From JBIOHP01 sp044449065 (GTDB lineage: Bacteria > Bacteroidota > Ignavibacteria > UBA10030 > SZUA-254): a DNA stretch of 33,370 bases. The notes under the pieces were generated by a model, which had not been told where the DNA came from, did not search any database, and saw only the letters and a program-made list of their open reading frames with translations. Position 1 is the stretch's first letter. Each line of letters starts with the position of its first letter. The translations under genes and the position numbers were made by a program. The stretch is taken from the NCBI GenBank assembly GCA_044449065.1, contig JBIOHP010000034.1, positions 1-33,370 on the forward strand, read 5' to 3'. Below are positions 25,323 through 33,370 of the stretch, in pieces.

Positions 25323-28300
25323 TTGAATTGCTATAGAATAAGTTTCCTCATACTTCTAACCTTCGCTCTCCTTTCAAATAATCCCGCGGCAAACGGAAAG
25401 AAGGGCAAAGTGTCTCCGGCGCGAACCACCACCTCGGTCAATCCCCAGTATTCCCTTATGAATATCAATAATATTACCATGTGGGCTTCCAGTGACGGAA
25501 TATTGGAGGAGAATATTCCTGCGGGAACGGGGGGCGTGATATATCCCCGCGGAACGGCTACAGGCGTGTATGTTGGTGGTCTGATGTGGGCAGGAAAGGT
25601 GTATGACGGCGGATCAACCATCGTCCGAGCGTGTGGTCAAAATTATATCACGGTGAGCGGAACTGCTCCGGGCAGGATAATTTCTAAAGGAATCCCTGAC
25701 GATACCTTAGGTCCCACCGCCCATATATATAGAATTCGTCGTGATTGGCGAACAGCCGATTTACGGCAGGATGCGTCAGAGCTTCTTAATATTGCAATTG
25801 ACGATGTGGGAGACTCCGATATTGCAGCCGTGAGAAATCAATATGCGCAGGACTGGCAAAATTGGCCCGCCGATCAGGGCGCCCCGTATTATGAACGGAA
25901 CGGCATCCCGGGATACCAGCCCGATCAGGGGGATGAGCCGGGTCTGGCGTCTGCCGATCAGGTAATGTGGTTTGTGTGCAACGATCTTAGCGCAAACCAC
26001 GCGCGCAGATTTCTCAACTCAAATCCAATTGGTATTGAGGAGCAGATCACTTGCTGGGCATATGCCAATCGCCCGAATCTCAACAGCGTGGTTTTTGAAC
26101 GTTACCGGCTTATCTATAAAGGAACAAAAACTTCAGTCGACAGCTCACATATCGATTCGATGTATATTGGTAAATGGGTAAATCCACATATTGGGAATAA
26201 TTCCGATGATTTTGCTGGATACGACCTTAACGGAAGTTTTGGGTATGCATATAATTCTTCACCTGTCGATGTTGATTTCGCCAATTTTAATTTAGTGCCG
26301 CCTGTCATCGGATACAATTTACTCCAGGGTCCCCGCATTACAAGTCCGGGTGATAAAGCACATTGGAACCTGAACACAATCCCGGGATATAAGAACTTAC
26401 CTCAAACCTCTTTCACAGTTTTTGCAAATTATTATTTAGAGCTCGATTCTATAAGGCCATTTAGCCCGATTGGGCAATGGTATAATATATTGAAAGGGAA
26501 CAGGCCCAGGCCGATAAATCCTCCAAAATGTTTTTCCAACCCTTATACAGGAGACTGCTCAAAGTTTGTGCTGACAGGCGACCCGCGTACGAAAAGGGGA
26601 TGGGTTGACGGGAGGCAGGATTTACCGGGGGATAGGAGGATAGTACTATCATCGGGACCGTTTCAGATGGTTCTTGGCGATACGCAGGAAGTTGTTGTAG
26701 CGCTCATGGGCGCGATGGGAAAAGACAACCTGGATGGAATAAACGTTCTTGAATCGGTGAATTCCGCCGCAAACGATTATTATAATCTTGATTTCCAGGT
26801 GCCTCAGACGATTCCGCAACCGCCGTTAAAAATTGTTGAACTCGATCAAAATTTTATACTGGATTGGGAAACAGATACTGCCGCCACTCGCTATCTCGAA
26901 CAATATAATTCGATTGGATATAAGTTCCATACATACGATATTTACCAATATTCGGATACCACAGTTTCAAGTTCGTATCAAACGTTTCCTCCCTTTGATA
27001 TCCGGAATCCGCGATCGCTGTATGTTAGCACGGATATTATTAATAATAAACCGCTCATCGACGGACAAAAATATTATTATGCCGTAACAGCCGTCATGTA
27101 CAATCCGGATGCGTCGTTATCAAAACAATTTATCGAATCAACTCCCGTTATTAAGACCGCGACGCCGCATAAACCAAATCCCGGCACAATTTATCCCTAC
27201 GAAATCGGCGATACGCTACAAAATTTTATAAACCTTGTGGGAGTTAATGATTCACCGGTTCATATGGTTTATGACGATCCCACGAAAGCTAATGGCGATG
27301 TCTATGCGCTCCTTTACTTCCGCATTGACTTTTTGGATAAACCGAAATGGACGTTGATCGATACCACAAAAAAAGACACTCTTCTGAGAAACATTTTAGT
27401 CGACTCAGCTCCTATCCGGGTTATCTCGCGCGGGTTTTCTGTGGACGCCGGCACTCCCCATTACGGGGTAAAGGGGGTTTCTGTGACGCAATATAAGAAT
27501 CAACAGGTTGATTATCCGGTTTTTAACCGCGCAGATCCAGCCGGAGATATCATGGTTCTCAGCGCCGGATCATCGGTGATCGATACGATCACCGGCGGGT
27601 CGGCGGATGACGCAGATATTGAATGGCGGTTTACGGGCGATTCGAGTTGGGCGCTATTATGCAAAGAAACCCAGGTAGATTCACGCTGGCTCCGCGTTCC
27701 CTACACAGTATGGCAAATGACAAGGATTCCCACTGTCCAAAAACCCAGACAGGTATGGTCGTTTATAACGGATGATAATCAGGATTCGACATGGACTCCT
27801 CACGTGCTCCTAAACAGCGCCTACCAGGGGAAAACGTTATCGACGTTCTATCCGGTTACAATTTATGCCGATAGCGGATATGTTCAACCCCGGTATTATG
27901 GCGGAACGTATATCGATTCTCTGAATGATACCGATATGGTGCATATGAAAATCCTTCTCTTCCAGTTAAGCACTCATACCCGGTATGGAAGTTATTGCGT
28001 TATCTGGCACGCATATCTTGCCGATCTTGATGGAGACGGAAAACCGGCTCCCCTGGGAACGATTATCAGGTTTAAAAAATATAAAGATATCTATTCGGGA
28101 GATGAAAAGATAATCCATCCCTCAGCCGTGGTGATGAACGACGTCAATGCCGCTAAAAACGCTATTCAACAGATCAATGTATTTCCAAATCCGTATTACG
28201 GGCTCAACACGGCTGAACGATCGCGTTCAAATAAATTTGTTACGTTCAGTCATTTGCCGGTGGCTGCCACCATTCGGGTATTTAACATCGCGGGCGTTCT

Positions 28301-28487
28301 GGTGAAAACGATTTATAAAAATGATCCATCGCAATTCGCTCAATGGGATCTGGCGAATGAAAACGGTTTACCGGCAGCGAGCGGTATTTACATCGTTCAT
28401 ATGGAATTGCACGATATGAACGGCGTCGATCTCGGCGAAAAAGTTTTGAAACTTATGCTTGTTCAGGAACAGCAGTTCTTGCAATAA
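25323..28487 (+). CDS. Large secreted protein with divergent sorting domain, partner of PorV-like gene
   Basis: 1054 residues from a TTG start. This is chosen because it precedes a signal peptide (YRISFLILLTFALLSN) and a stop lies seven codons upstream in frame. The N-terminal third has the pattern MNINNITMWASSDG...YPRGT..GVYVGGLMWAGKV. The middle has VLSSGPFQMVLGDTQEVVVALMG, typical in my recollection of long uncharacterised exported proteins in Ignavibacteria and Kryptonia. An FN3-like region lies near 500-620. The C-terminus (from about 953) is a sorting-domain relative with FPNPYYG in place of NYPNPFNP, then FSHLPVAATIRVFNIAG and GIYIVHMEL. It ends VQEQQFLQ rather than in a basic residue. 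It lies 7 nt upstream of the PorV-like gene, probably in one operon. It is probably a T9SS cargo; the role is unknown. Confidence 0.9.
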   Translation: MNCYRISFLILLTFALLSNNPAANGKKGKVSPARTTTSVNPQYSLMNINNITMWASSDGILEENIPAGTGGVIYPRGTATGVYVGGLMWAGKVYDGGSTIVRACGQNYITVSGTAPGRIISKGIPDDTLGPTAHIYRIRRDWRTADLRQDASELLNIAIDDVGDSDIAAVRNQYAQDWQNWPADQGAPYYERNGIPGYQPDQGDEPGLASADQVMWFVCNDLSANHARRFLNSNPIGIEEQITCWAYANRPNLNSVVFERYRLIYKGTKTSVDSSHIDSMYIGKWVNPHIGNNSDDFAGYDLNGSFGYAYNSSPVDVDFANFNLVPPVIGYNLLQGPRITSPGDKAHWNLNTIPGYKNLPQTSFTVFANYYLELDSIRPFSPIGQWYNILKGNRPRPINPPKCFSNPYTGDCSKFVLTGDPRTKRGWVDGRQDLPGDRRIVLSSGPFQMVLGDTQEVVVALMGAMGKDNLDGINVLESVNSAANDYYNLDFQVPQTIPQPPLKIVELDQNFILDWETDTAATRYLEQYNSIGYKFHTYDIYQYSDTTVSSSYQTFPPFDIRNPRSLYVSTDIINNKPLIDGQKYYYAVTAVMYNPDASLSKQFIESTPVIKTATPHKPNPGTIYPYEIGDTLQNFINLVGVNDSPVHMVYDDPTKANGDVYALLYFRIDFLDKPKWTLIDTTKKDTLLRNILVDSAPIRVISRGFSVDAGTPHYGVKGVSVTQYKNQQVDYPVFNRADPAGDIMVLSAGSSVIDTITGGSADDADIEWRFTGDSSWALLCKETQVDSRWLRVPYTVWQMTRIPTVQKPRQVWSFITDDNQDSTWTPHVLLNSAYQGKTLSTFYPVTIYADSGYVQPRYYGGTYIDSLNDTDMVHMKILLFQLSTHTRYGSYCVIWHAYLADLDGDGKPAPLGTIIRFKKYKDIYSGDEKIIHPSAVVMNDVNAAKNAIQQINVFPNPYYGLNTAERSRSNKFVTFSHLPVAATIRVFNIAGVLVKTIYKNDPSQFAQWDLANENGLPAASGIYIVHMELHDMNGVDLGEKVLKLMLVQEQQFLQ

Positions 28488-28494
28488 AATTTTG

Positions 28495-29571
28495 ATGAAA
28501 AACGATCTGAAAAAAAAGGATAGGATATTTGATGCAATCAGCATGGGTTTGATGAGAATTATTGTGCCCGGTATACTGATCTGCCTTCTGCCGATGGCAT
28601 TAATGGCCGGACGAGGCGATAAAGCAGGCACGGCAGGCGCATCAGAATTGCTCATCCCGATTGGCGCACGAGGGATAGCGCTTAACGGTTCGGCTCTGGC
28701 AATGAGCGATGGACTCGAATCGATTTACTGGAACCCTGCCGGAATTGCCCGTTCGCCGTATTCCGCAGATTTTATGTTCTCTCATATGGCGTACTTCGCC
28801 GACATCGGCGTTGACTATCTTGGGATGAGCACTAACTTAGGAGATTTCGGGCGATTGGGATTCAGTATCAAATCGTTATCGTTCGGAAAAATAGCAATTA
28901 CCACGGAAGATGCTCCTGATGGAACCGGAGAATACGCTACTCCGGCGTACTATGTCATTGGGGGCACAATAGCCCGATTGATTACGGATCATATCGCGTT
29001 TGGAGTCAATGGAAATTATATTATAGAGAACATGGAAAAGGTTTCTGCTACCGATTATGCATTTACTATTGGTATTCAATATAAGGGGTTGGGTGGAATT
29101 GATAATTTAAGTGTTGGCGTCGTTCTTAGGAATATCGGACCCCAGATACAATATACCGGCGATGGGCTGTTGCGCAATGCTGTTATTGACGGAGCTCTTC
29201 GACCCAGTTCTACCGTTCAAATTGAAGCGGCAAGCAATGATCTTCCGTCTACCATTGAAATCGGATTAGGGTATACGTCGGTTTTAAACGAAAACTCATC
29301 GCTCAATTTGACAAGTACATTTCAAAATAATAATTATTCGGATGATGTGTACAGATTTGGCGGGGAGTATGCGTATCAAAAATTTATTTTTTTCCGCGGC
29401 GGAATCTCGCTTCTATCTTCGGAAAGTTCCGATAATTCCGTGTTTGGACCGAGCGCCGGAGTAGGTCTTTTTACAACTATTGGAGGTACATCAGTCAATG
29501 TTGATTATGCGTTTCAGTCTACAAAATATTTTTCCGGGAACCATATTATCGCCATTTCGGTAGGATTATAA
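28495..29571 (+). CDS. PorV/PorQ-family outer-membrane beta-barrel protein
   Basis: 358 residues. After a signal region (RIIVPGILICLLPMALMAG), the mature N-terminus reads AGASELLIPIGARGIALNGSALAMSDGLESIYWNPAGIA. This is the hallmark of the PorV/PorQ family, a FadL-like barrel. The rest alternates amphipathic strands (LGFSIKSLSFGKI, FTIGIQYKGL, VNVDYAFQSTKYF) and ends in a C-terminal strand HIIAISVGL. In T9SS, PorV binds sorting domains of cargo at the outer membrane and hands them to the attachment complex. Here it follows a cargo with a divergent sorting domain by 7 nt, suggesting a dedicated pair. The start is uncertain: ATG 28495 lacks a good ribosome site, while ATG 28543 and ATG 28552 follow AGGATAGGA at a long distance. 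It could instead be a non-secretory member of the family. Confidence 0.85.
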   Translation: MKNDLKKKDRIFDAISMGLMRIIVPGILICLLPMALMAGRGDKAGTAGASELLIPIGARGIALNGSALAMSDGLESIYWNPAGIARSPYSADFMFSHMAYFADIGVDYLGMSTNLGDFGRLGFSIKSLSFGKIAITTEDAPDGTGEYATPAYYVIGGTIARLITDHIAFGVNGNYIIENMEKVSATDYAFTIGIQYKGLGGIDNLSVGVVLRNIGPQIQYTGDGLLRNAVIDGALRPSSTVQIEAASNDLPSTIEIGLGYTSVLNENSSLNLTSTFQNNNYSDDVYRFGGEYAYQKFIFFRGGISLLSSESSDNSVFGPSAGVGLFTTIGGTSVNVDYAFQSTKYFSGNHIIAISVGL

Positions 29572-29651
29572 AAATCCTTAAAAAAAACTCATAATTCAAC
29601 CCGTTTTGAGGGTAATTTTTTAAAAAAAAGTTAAAAAATCTTCAAAAATGC

Positions 29652-29680
29652 TTGACAAATTTTTAGAAAACGATTATATT
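29652..29680 (+). promoter_or_regulatory. Sigma70-type promoter for the 29847 gene
   Basis: TTGACA (29652-29657), a 17-bp spacer and TATATT (29675-29680). The leader to the ATG at 29847 is about 160 nt and AT-rich, with no recognised RNA element. Confidence 0.75.
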
Positions 29681-29832
29681 CTTAAAGAGTTTGGAACGAA
29701 GAAATTCGTATAAATAATTGATTTTTTTGACATTTAAATCTGCTATAGCGTAAATCTACAATTATATACTAACAAGAAATTTATTTTAAATCATATCTAC
29801 TTCCCATGTTCAATCTTTTAACCAATTGTATA

Positions 29833-29838
29833 AAGGAG
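29833..29838 (+). promoter_or_regulatory. Ribosome binding site choosing the ATG at 29847
   Basis: AAGGAG lies 8 nt before the ATG at 29847. It makes the in-frame TTG at 29826 an unlikely start; the signal peptide also begins at 29847. Confidence 0.8.
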
Positions 29839-29846
29839 AAAATCTT

Positions 29847-32800
29847 ATGAGACTTGGTGCATTGATTGTGAGCATTCTACTTCTGAGCGCGTCGCTATTT
29901 GCTCAGAAGCGTTACGTAGTAAGCTCAAACGGCGACTCTTATCTCATTCCGAAAGGAAAGAGTGCATTAAGCATAATTCAGAGACAGTTGAATAAACCAG
30001 TGAAGGCGGTAAACGGTGCACCGGTGTGCACCCCCAGCCAAACGTTCGGAAATGTGCCGTGGCTTCACACACATATTCCGTATACCGCATTTTTACACGC
30101 ACATCAGGATATAGCGGCTTATTGGTATGAAGCGCCGGCATCCGGCACGATCGATTCGGTGTATCTATGGATGTCAAGTGATTCGTTTTCTTCACCGGAT
30201 GGCAAAGGATACCCGGGGAAACTTACCTTCCGTATGCATCATGGAAATCTTTATACAGGCCACGGACCCGGTTATGGCGGCTTGATGAAACCACCGAGAG
30301 AATGCTGGGGTTACTTCCTCAATACCACAGATCTTGAGAATGGTATTGCCGCATTTCCCGATGACGCCACAGATAAGCACTGGCACTCAACATACAATAT
30401 GAATAACTGGGGTACTTCGCCAATAGATCATTATGGCGATATTGTGGATACTACTTTATCCACCTTCGCCCCGGCTGCTGAAGAAATTTATGGTTCAGGC
30501 GGCGGCGGCGTTGATGTTACTATTCATCCGGATTCCGTAAGCGGAATTAATCTTGGCGACCTTGGCGTAGTGCCTGTAACCGCCGGTTACCCGTTTTTCT
30601 TATCGTTTAAAAATCCACAGACCCGTCCGTCAGATCTGGGAACAAATCCCCCATACACTGATCCCAGCGTTGTGACCTTTTTAGGAAACGACGATGGACA
30701 TGGCGGCTCTGCGGGTGGACATTCTGATGGCGATCCCGCATGGCGTATTAAATACCACAACTTCAAATATTACGAGCTTGAGAGCTATTGCGCTAAGGGC
30801 TGGATAGCCCGCGGTGATTGCTTCCTCTTCATGTGGTATACCATGACTGCAACGGGCGTTATTCCGCCAACTATTGCCAATATGGATATACTCGGTGCGA
30901 CGACAATTCAAACCGGCAACAGATTTGTTTATACTGATTTGATTGCTTGTAATTTTAATAATCCGCCGAGCAATCTCGACACTATTGCCACAGCAAATTT
31001 AGTTTATAACCAAAATGGCGGCGGCGATGTAACAGTTCCCATGAGTTTTCTTGGCGGAACAACCTATAGGGGCGCCATCCCCAATATCGCATGCGATGGC
31101 ATTACGAACTATCATCTTGAGGTTACCGACACCCACGGCAACACCTCGCAAAGCGTTGCGGTAACGTATCGCACTCTTTGCCTGCGCGAAAACATCTTTG
31201 TCGCAGATACGGGCGCTGAACGATCATTCACCGGTTCGCTTGCTCACTCAATCGGCAGGCATGCCGTGAACGATTCGTTATTCAACGATCCGAGCGCCAG
31301 TGTTATCGATACAGCATCGTGGTTCACGTTTAACAAAAATAAGCAAGCCAACAAGTTAGACGATGGCACTGCGGGACCATTCGCAATCGGCAACGGCGGT
31401 TTCCAATTCTGCGGTGATACCATGCATTACGCGTGGGTCGGCGCCAATGGCGGTTTTGCCCTTTCTAAAACAGCCACAGATACCATAAACGTAAATTCCT
31501 CAGGCCAATATAATAACTGGGATTTACCAAAATATATTCACAAAGCTCCCCCTAATGATACCTCTTTAGGAGGCAACAATACTTGGGGTGGAGTGCCGAG
31601 AAACTTTATCGCTCCTATGTGGAGAGATTTTATAGCCGGCGATTCTCTCAATAAATGGGGTAATGTATACTATAGAGACGAACCCACGAAATGGATCGTT
31701 GAGTTCGATTCGTTAGCCGACTTCAAAACTGCCGGCCCAGTTCCCGATGAAGGAATTTTCCGGTGCATTTTACATAAGGATGATCACACGATTGAGTTCC
31801 AATATGACGCCGTGGGCGTCAACGGCTCAGATTCTGCGAGTGTGGTCGGCATCCAATCGGATTCTACGAATCCGCTTGAACGGCCCGGATTTATTTTACT
31901 CAATAATTCCACGTTCCCGATTGAGACTAAGCCGCGAGATAATTGGGCAATTCGATTCTATCCCATGAACAGTATTGCGGTTGCATCGGGGTGGAACATG
32001 CTATCCGTGGCGCCGATTCCTCCGCCAACGGGCAATTATGGTAAATCGTATTTGTTCAAATCGTCAAGTTCCGATGCATTCCTCTATAATGCAGGATACA
32101 AGACCACAGCAACACTCAGCAATGGTCCCGGATATTGGTTGAAATATAACGGCGCGGGCTCCGAGGGCGTCCCCGGCACCCCGAACAATAGCGTTGATAT
32201 TTCGTTATTGAATAAATGGAATATGATCGGTTCAATCAGCACGCCGGTTGCGACACTCGGATTGGCAGCGCATCCTCCCGGAACGGGCTCTCTAAAAACC
32301 GCATTTTATGGATATAGCGGCGGTTATGTCGCTGCTGATTTCATCCAACCCGGACAAGCATACTGGGTGAAGACCGATGGCGCATGCATTCTTACGCTGA
32401 CCGGTGCGGGCGCTTCTGCTCCGAAACCACCTGCATTCAGGGATGATCTAACAAAGCTGAACACGATCACACTCCACGGCGGCAACGGTTCAACGAAGTT
32501 GTACCTGGGTGAAGATACCTTTGTAAAATCTTCTAGTTTCTATGAATTGCCACCAGCTCCTCCCGCGGGTATCTTTGACGCGAGATTTGGTTCGCAGCAA
32601 CAGGTTGAAACCTATCCTGCGGTCCTCGATAAAGGATCGAATTACCAGTATGTCATTAACATACAGAGTTCGAGCTATCCGGTGACAGTTGAGTGGAATA
32701 TTGTGAAACAGCCCGATGGACGCCAATTGATTATTACCGACGGAATTAACGGCAACATTCTCGGTAATAACGTCCTGAGCGGTTCAGGCAGCATTAGAAT

Positions 32801-33137
32801 TACCAATGCTTCCGTAAAGTCCTTGATCGTGAAACTCGGCGAAGGCGTACAGATGCCCAAATCCTTTGCCTTGAGTCAGAATTATCCGAATCCGTTCAAT
32901 CCAACAACCCGCATGACGGTAGAAATGCCGAAGAGCACCGATGTTGAAATTGCGGTATATGATATTCTCGGTCAAAAGGTCGCAACACTGTTGAGTGGAC
33001 AACAGGGCGCTGGCATTCACACTGTTGAATGGAATGGAACGAACCAGGCGGGATTGAACGTCCCATCGGGAACCTATTTCGTTCGCATGATCAGTGAGAG
33101 CTTTACAAAAGTTCAGAAAATTATGTTAATGAAGTAG
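29847..33137 (+). CDS. T9SS-secreted multidomain surface protein
   Basis: 1096 residues. The signal peptide is MRLGALIVSILLLSASLFAQ. Residues about 55-330 are an unrecognised domain rich in His, Gly and Trp (HTHIPY, FLHAHQD, HHGNLYTGHG, DKHWHS, DDGHGGSAGGHSDGD). An Ig-like domain lies at about 335-445. A nidogen-like or jelly-roll domain follows (about 493-705: FQFCGDTMHYAWVGANGGFAL, APMWRDF, VYYRDEPTKWIVEFD, TIEFQYD). Next is the GWN module (about 710-852: SGWNMLSV, GPGYWLKY, KWNMIGSI, PGQAYWVKT), then the LPPxPP module (YELPPAPPAGIFDARF) and a type IX sorting domain (QNYPNPFNPTTRMTV, ending QKIMLMK). The C-terminal half parallels the propeller protein at 9976. The His clusters could bind metal; this is a guess. 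It has its own promoter and probable 3' hairpin, so it is likely monocistronic. Confidence 0.93.
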   Translation: MRLGALIVSILLLSASLFAQKRYVVSSNGDSYLIPKGKSALSIIQRQLNKPVKAVNGAPVCTPSQTFGNVPWLHTHIPYTAFLHAHQDIAAYWYEAPASGTIDSVYLWMSSDSFSSPDGKGYPGKLTFRMHHGNLYTGHGPGYGGLMKPPRECWGYFLNTTDLENGIAAFPDDATDKHWHSTYNMNNWGTSPIDHYGDIVDTTLSTFAPAAEEIYGSGGGGVDVTIHPDSVSGINLGDLGVVPVTAGYPFFLSFKNPQTRPSDLGTNPPYTDPSVVTFLGNDDGHGGSAGGHSDGDPAWRIKYHNFKYYELESYCAKGWIARGDCFLFMWYTMTATGVIPPTIANMDILGATTIQTGNRFVYTDLIACNFNNPPSNLDTIATANLVYNQNGGGDVTVPMSFLGGTTYRGAIPNIACDGITNYHLEVTDTHGNTSQSVAVTYRTLCLRENIFVADTGAERSFTGSLAHSIGRHAVNDSLFNDPSASVIDTASWFTFNKNKQANKLDDGTAGPFAIGNGGFQFCGDTMHYAWVGANGGFALSKTATDTINVNSSGQYNNWDLPKYIHKAPPNDTSLGGNNTWGGVPRNFIAPMWRDFIAGDSLNKWGNVYYRDEPTKWIVEFDSLADFKTAGPVPDEGIFRCILHKDDHTIEFQYDAVGVNGSDSASVVGIQSDSTNPLERPGFILLNNSTFPIETKPRDNWAIRFYPMNSIAVASGWNMLSVAPIPPPTGNYGKSYLFKSSSSDAFLYNAGYKTTATLSNGPGYWLKYNGAGSEGVPGTPNNSVDISLLNKWNMIGSISTPVATLGLAAHPPGTGSLKTAFYGYSGGYVAADFIQPGQAYWVKTDGACILTLTGAGASAPKPPAFRDDLTKLNTITLHGGNGSTKLYLGEDTFVKSSSFYELPPAPPAGIFDARFGSQQQVETYPAVLDKGSNYQYVINIQSSSYPVTVEWNIVKQPDGRQLIITDGINGNILGNNVLSGSGSIRITNASVKSLIVKLGEGVQMPKSFALSQNYPNPFNPTTRMTVEMPKSTDVEIAVYDILGQKVATLLSGQQGAGIHTVEWNGTNQAGLNVPSGTYFVRMISESFTKVQKIMLMK

Positions 33138-33150
33138 TATCCAAACAATT

Positions 33151-33190
33151 TGTATGAAACGCTCTATGTAAAAATAGAGCGTTTCATGCA
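33151..33190 (+). terminator. Long hairpin after the 29847 gene (no U-tract)
   Basis: ATGAAACGCTCTAT (33154-33167) pairs perfectly with ATAGAGCGTTTCAT (33174-33187), extended by three more pairs including one G-U. The loop is GTAAAA. No T run follows. It begins 13 nt after the stop codon. Confidence 0.6.
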
Positions 33191-33200
33191 GTTGATGATA

Positions 33201-33230
33201 TTGGATTATTAAAATAAAAACCACTATATC
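33201..33230 (+). promoter_or_regulatory. Weak possible promoter for the 33266 gene
   Basis: TTGGAT (33201-33206), an 18-bp spacer and TATATC (33225-33230), between the hairpin and the last gene. It matches the consensus only partly. Confidence 0.3.
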
Positions 33231-33265
33231 CACTAAATTAAAACAACATTACAGCGAGGTTATTT

Positions 33266-33370
33266 ATGAGAAGATTGTTTAGTGTTTTATTTGTCCTCGG
33301 CATGTGCATTTTCACTGTAAGCAGCATGTACGGTCAGGCATTCCATATCAAAGTTTACGCAACAGATGGA
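33266..33370 (+). CDS. Start of another secreted protein (3' cut by window edge)
   Basis: ATG at 33266 with GCGAGG at 33254-33259 as ribosome site. Thirty-five codons are visible. RRLFSVLFVLGMCIFTVSS followed by MYGQ is a signal peptide. The mature start (AFHIKVYATDG) resembles the beginning of the 20924 protein after its signal (MFKIVIRGSDTAG). It may therefore open with the same LPPxPP-type module, but too little is visible to be sure. Confidence 0.8.
   Translation, partial: MRRLFSVLFVLGMCIFTVSSMYGQAFHIKVYATDG

Noticed and set aside
28459..28461. TTG start for the PorV-like protein inside the upstream gene
   Set aside because: The extra residues are not signal-like and overlap the upstream coding end; the ATG at 28495 is more natural.
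29588..29620. Terminator after the PorV-like gene (ACCC/GGGT then T6)
   Set aside because: The stem is only about 4 bp, too weak to call.
1..33370. Insertion sequences, transposases, phage or defence genes
   Set aside because: No transposase, integrase, target-site duplication or defence-type domain was recognised in any frame.

Overview
All protein genes in this window lie on the + strand, together with one tRNA. It is dominated by very long secreted proteins that carry a signal peptide, a modular ectodomain and a C-terminal type IX secretion (T9SS) sorting domain with the motif QNYPNPFNP. That motif, the PorV/PorQ-like barrel gene and the FN3, DUF11, SdrD-B-like and beta-helix modules point to the FCB/Bacteroidota-Chlorobi superphylum. 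Clear Shine-Dalgarno sites and promoters of the TTGACA-17-TATAAT type argue against class Bacteroidia, which mostly uses other signals. They fit Ignavibacteria/Kryptonia/Kapabacteria-like lineages better. That placement is an inference.

Region by region. 2-8137 is the 3' part of a giant adhesin whose 5' end lies outside the window. It begins with an array of near-identical 97-residue FN3 units that each carry a WSxWS motif, and a small membrane-anchored protein (8146-8661) is coupled to it. A tRNA-Asp (8800-8877) with its own promoter is followed by two DUF1573 proteins (8922-9656 and 12608-13288) flanking a seven-bladed propeller protein (9976-12477). After a long intergenic region rich in regulatory signals comes a 1926-residue beta-helix/SdrD-B protein (13875-19655). 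Next are a 312-residue protein (19863-20801) behind a possible translational switch, and a nine-FN3 protein (20924-24919), bounded by two intrinsic terminators. A two-gene operon (25323-29571) pairs a cargo protein with a divergent sorting domain and a PorV/PorQ-family barrel. The window ends with another T9SS protein (29847-33137) and the first 35 codons of a further secreted protein (33266 to the edge).

How the genes fit together: seven proteins are predicted to cross the inner membrane by Sec and the outer membrane by T9SS, and to be displayed or released. The PorV-like barrel would be the outer-membrane shuttle. Several cargos share the same C-terminal modules (a GWN/YWVK module, an LPPxPPxG..DxRF module, then the sorting domain) behind unrelated N-terminal ectodomains. 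This looks like a family built by module shuffling. The most unusual features are the cytokine-receptor-like WSxWS FN3 array with homogenised DNA repeats, the unnamed LPPxPP module, and a leader peptide with mutually exclusive Shine-Dalgarno pairings before 19863.
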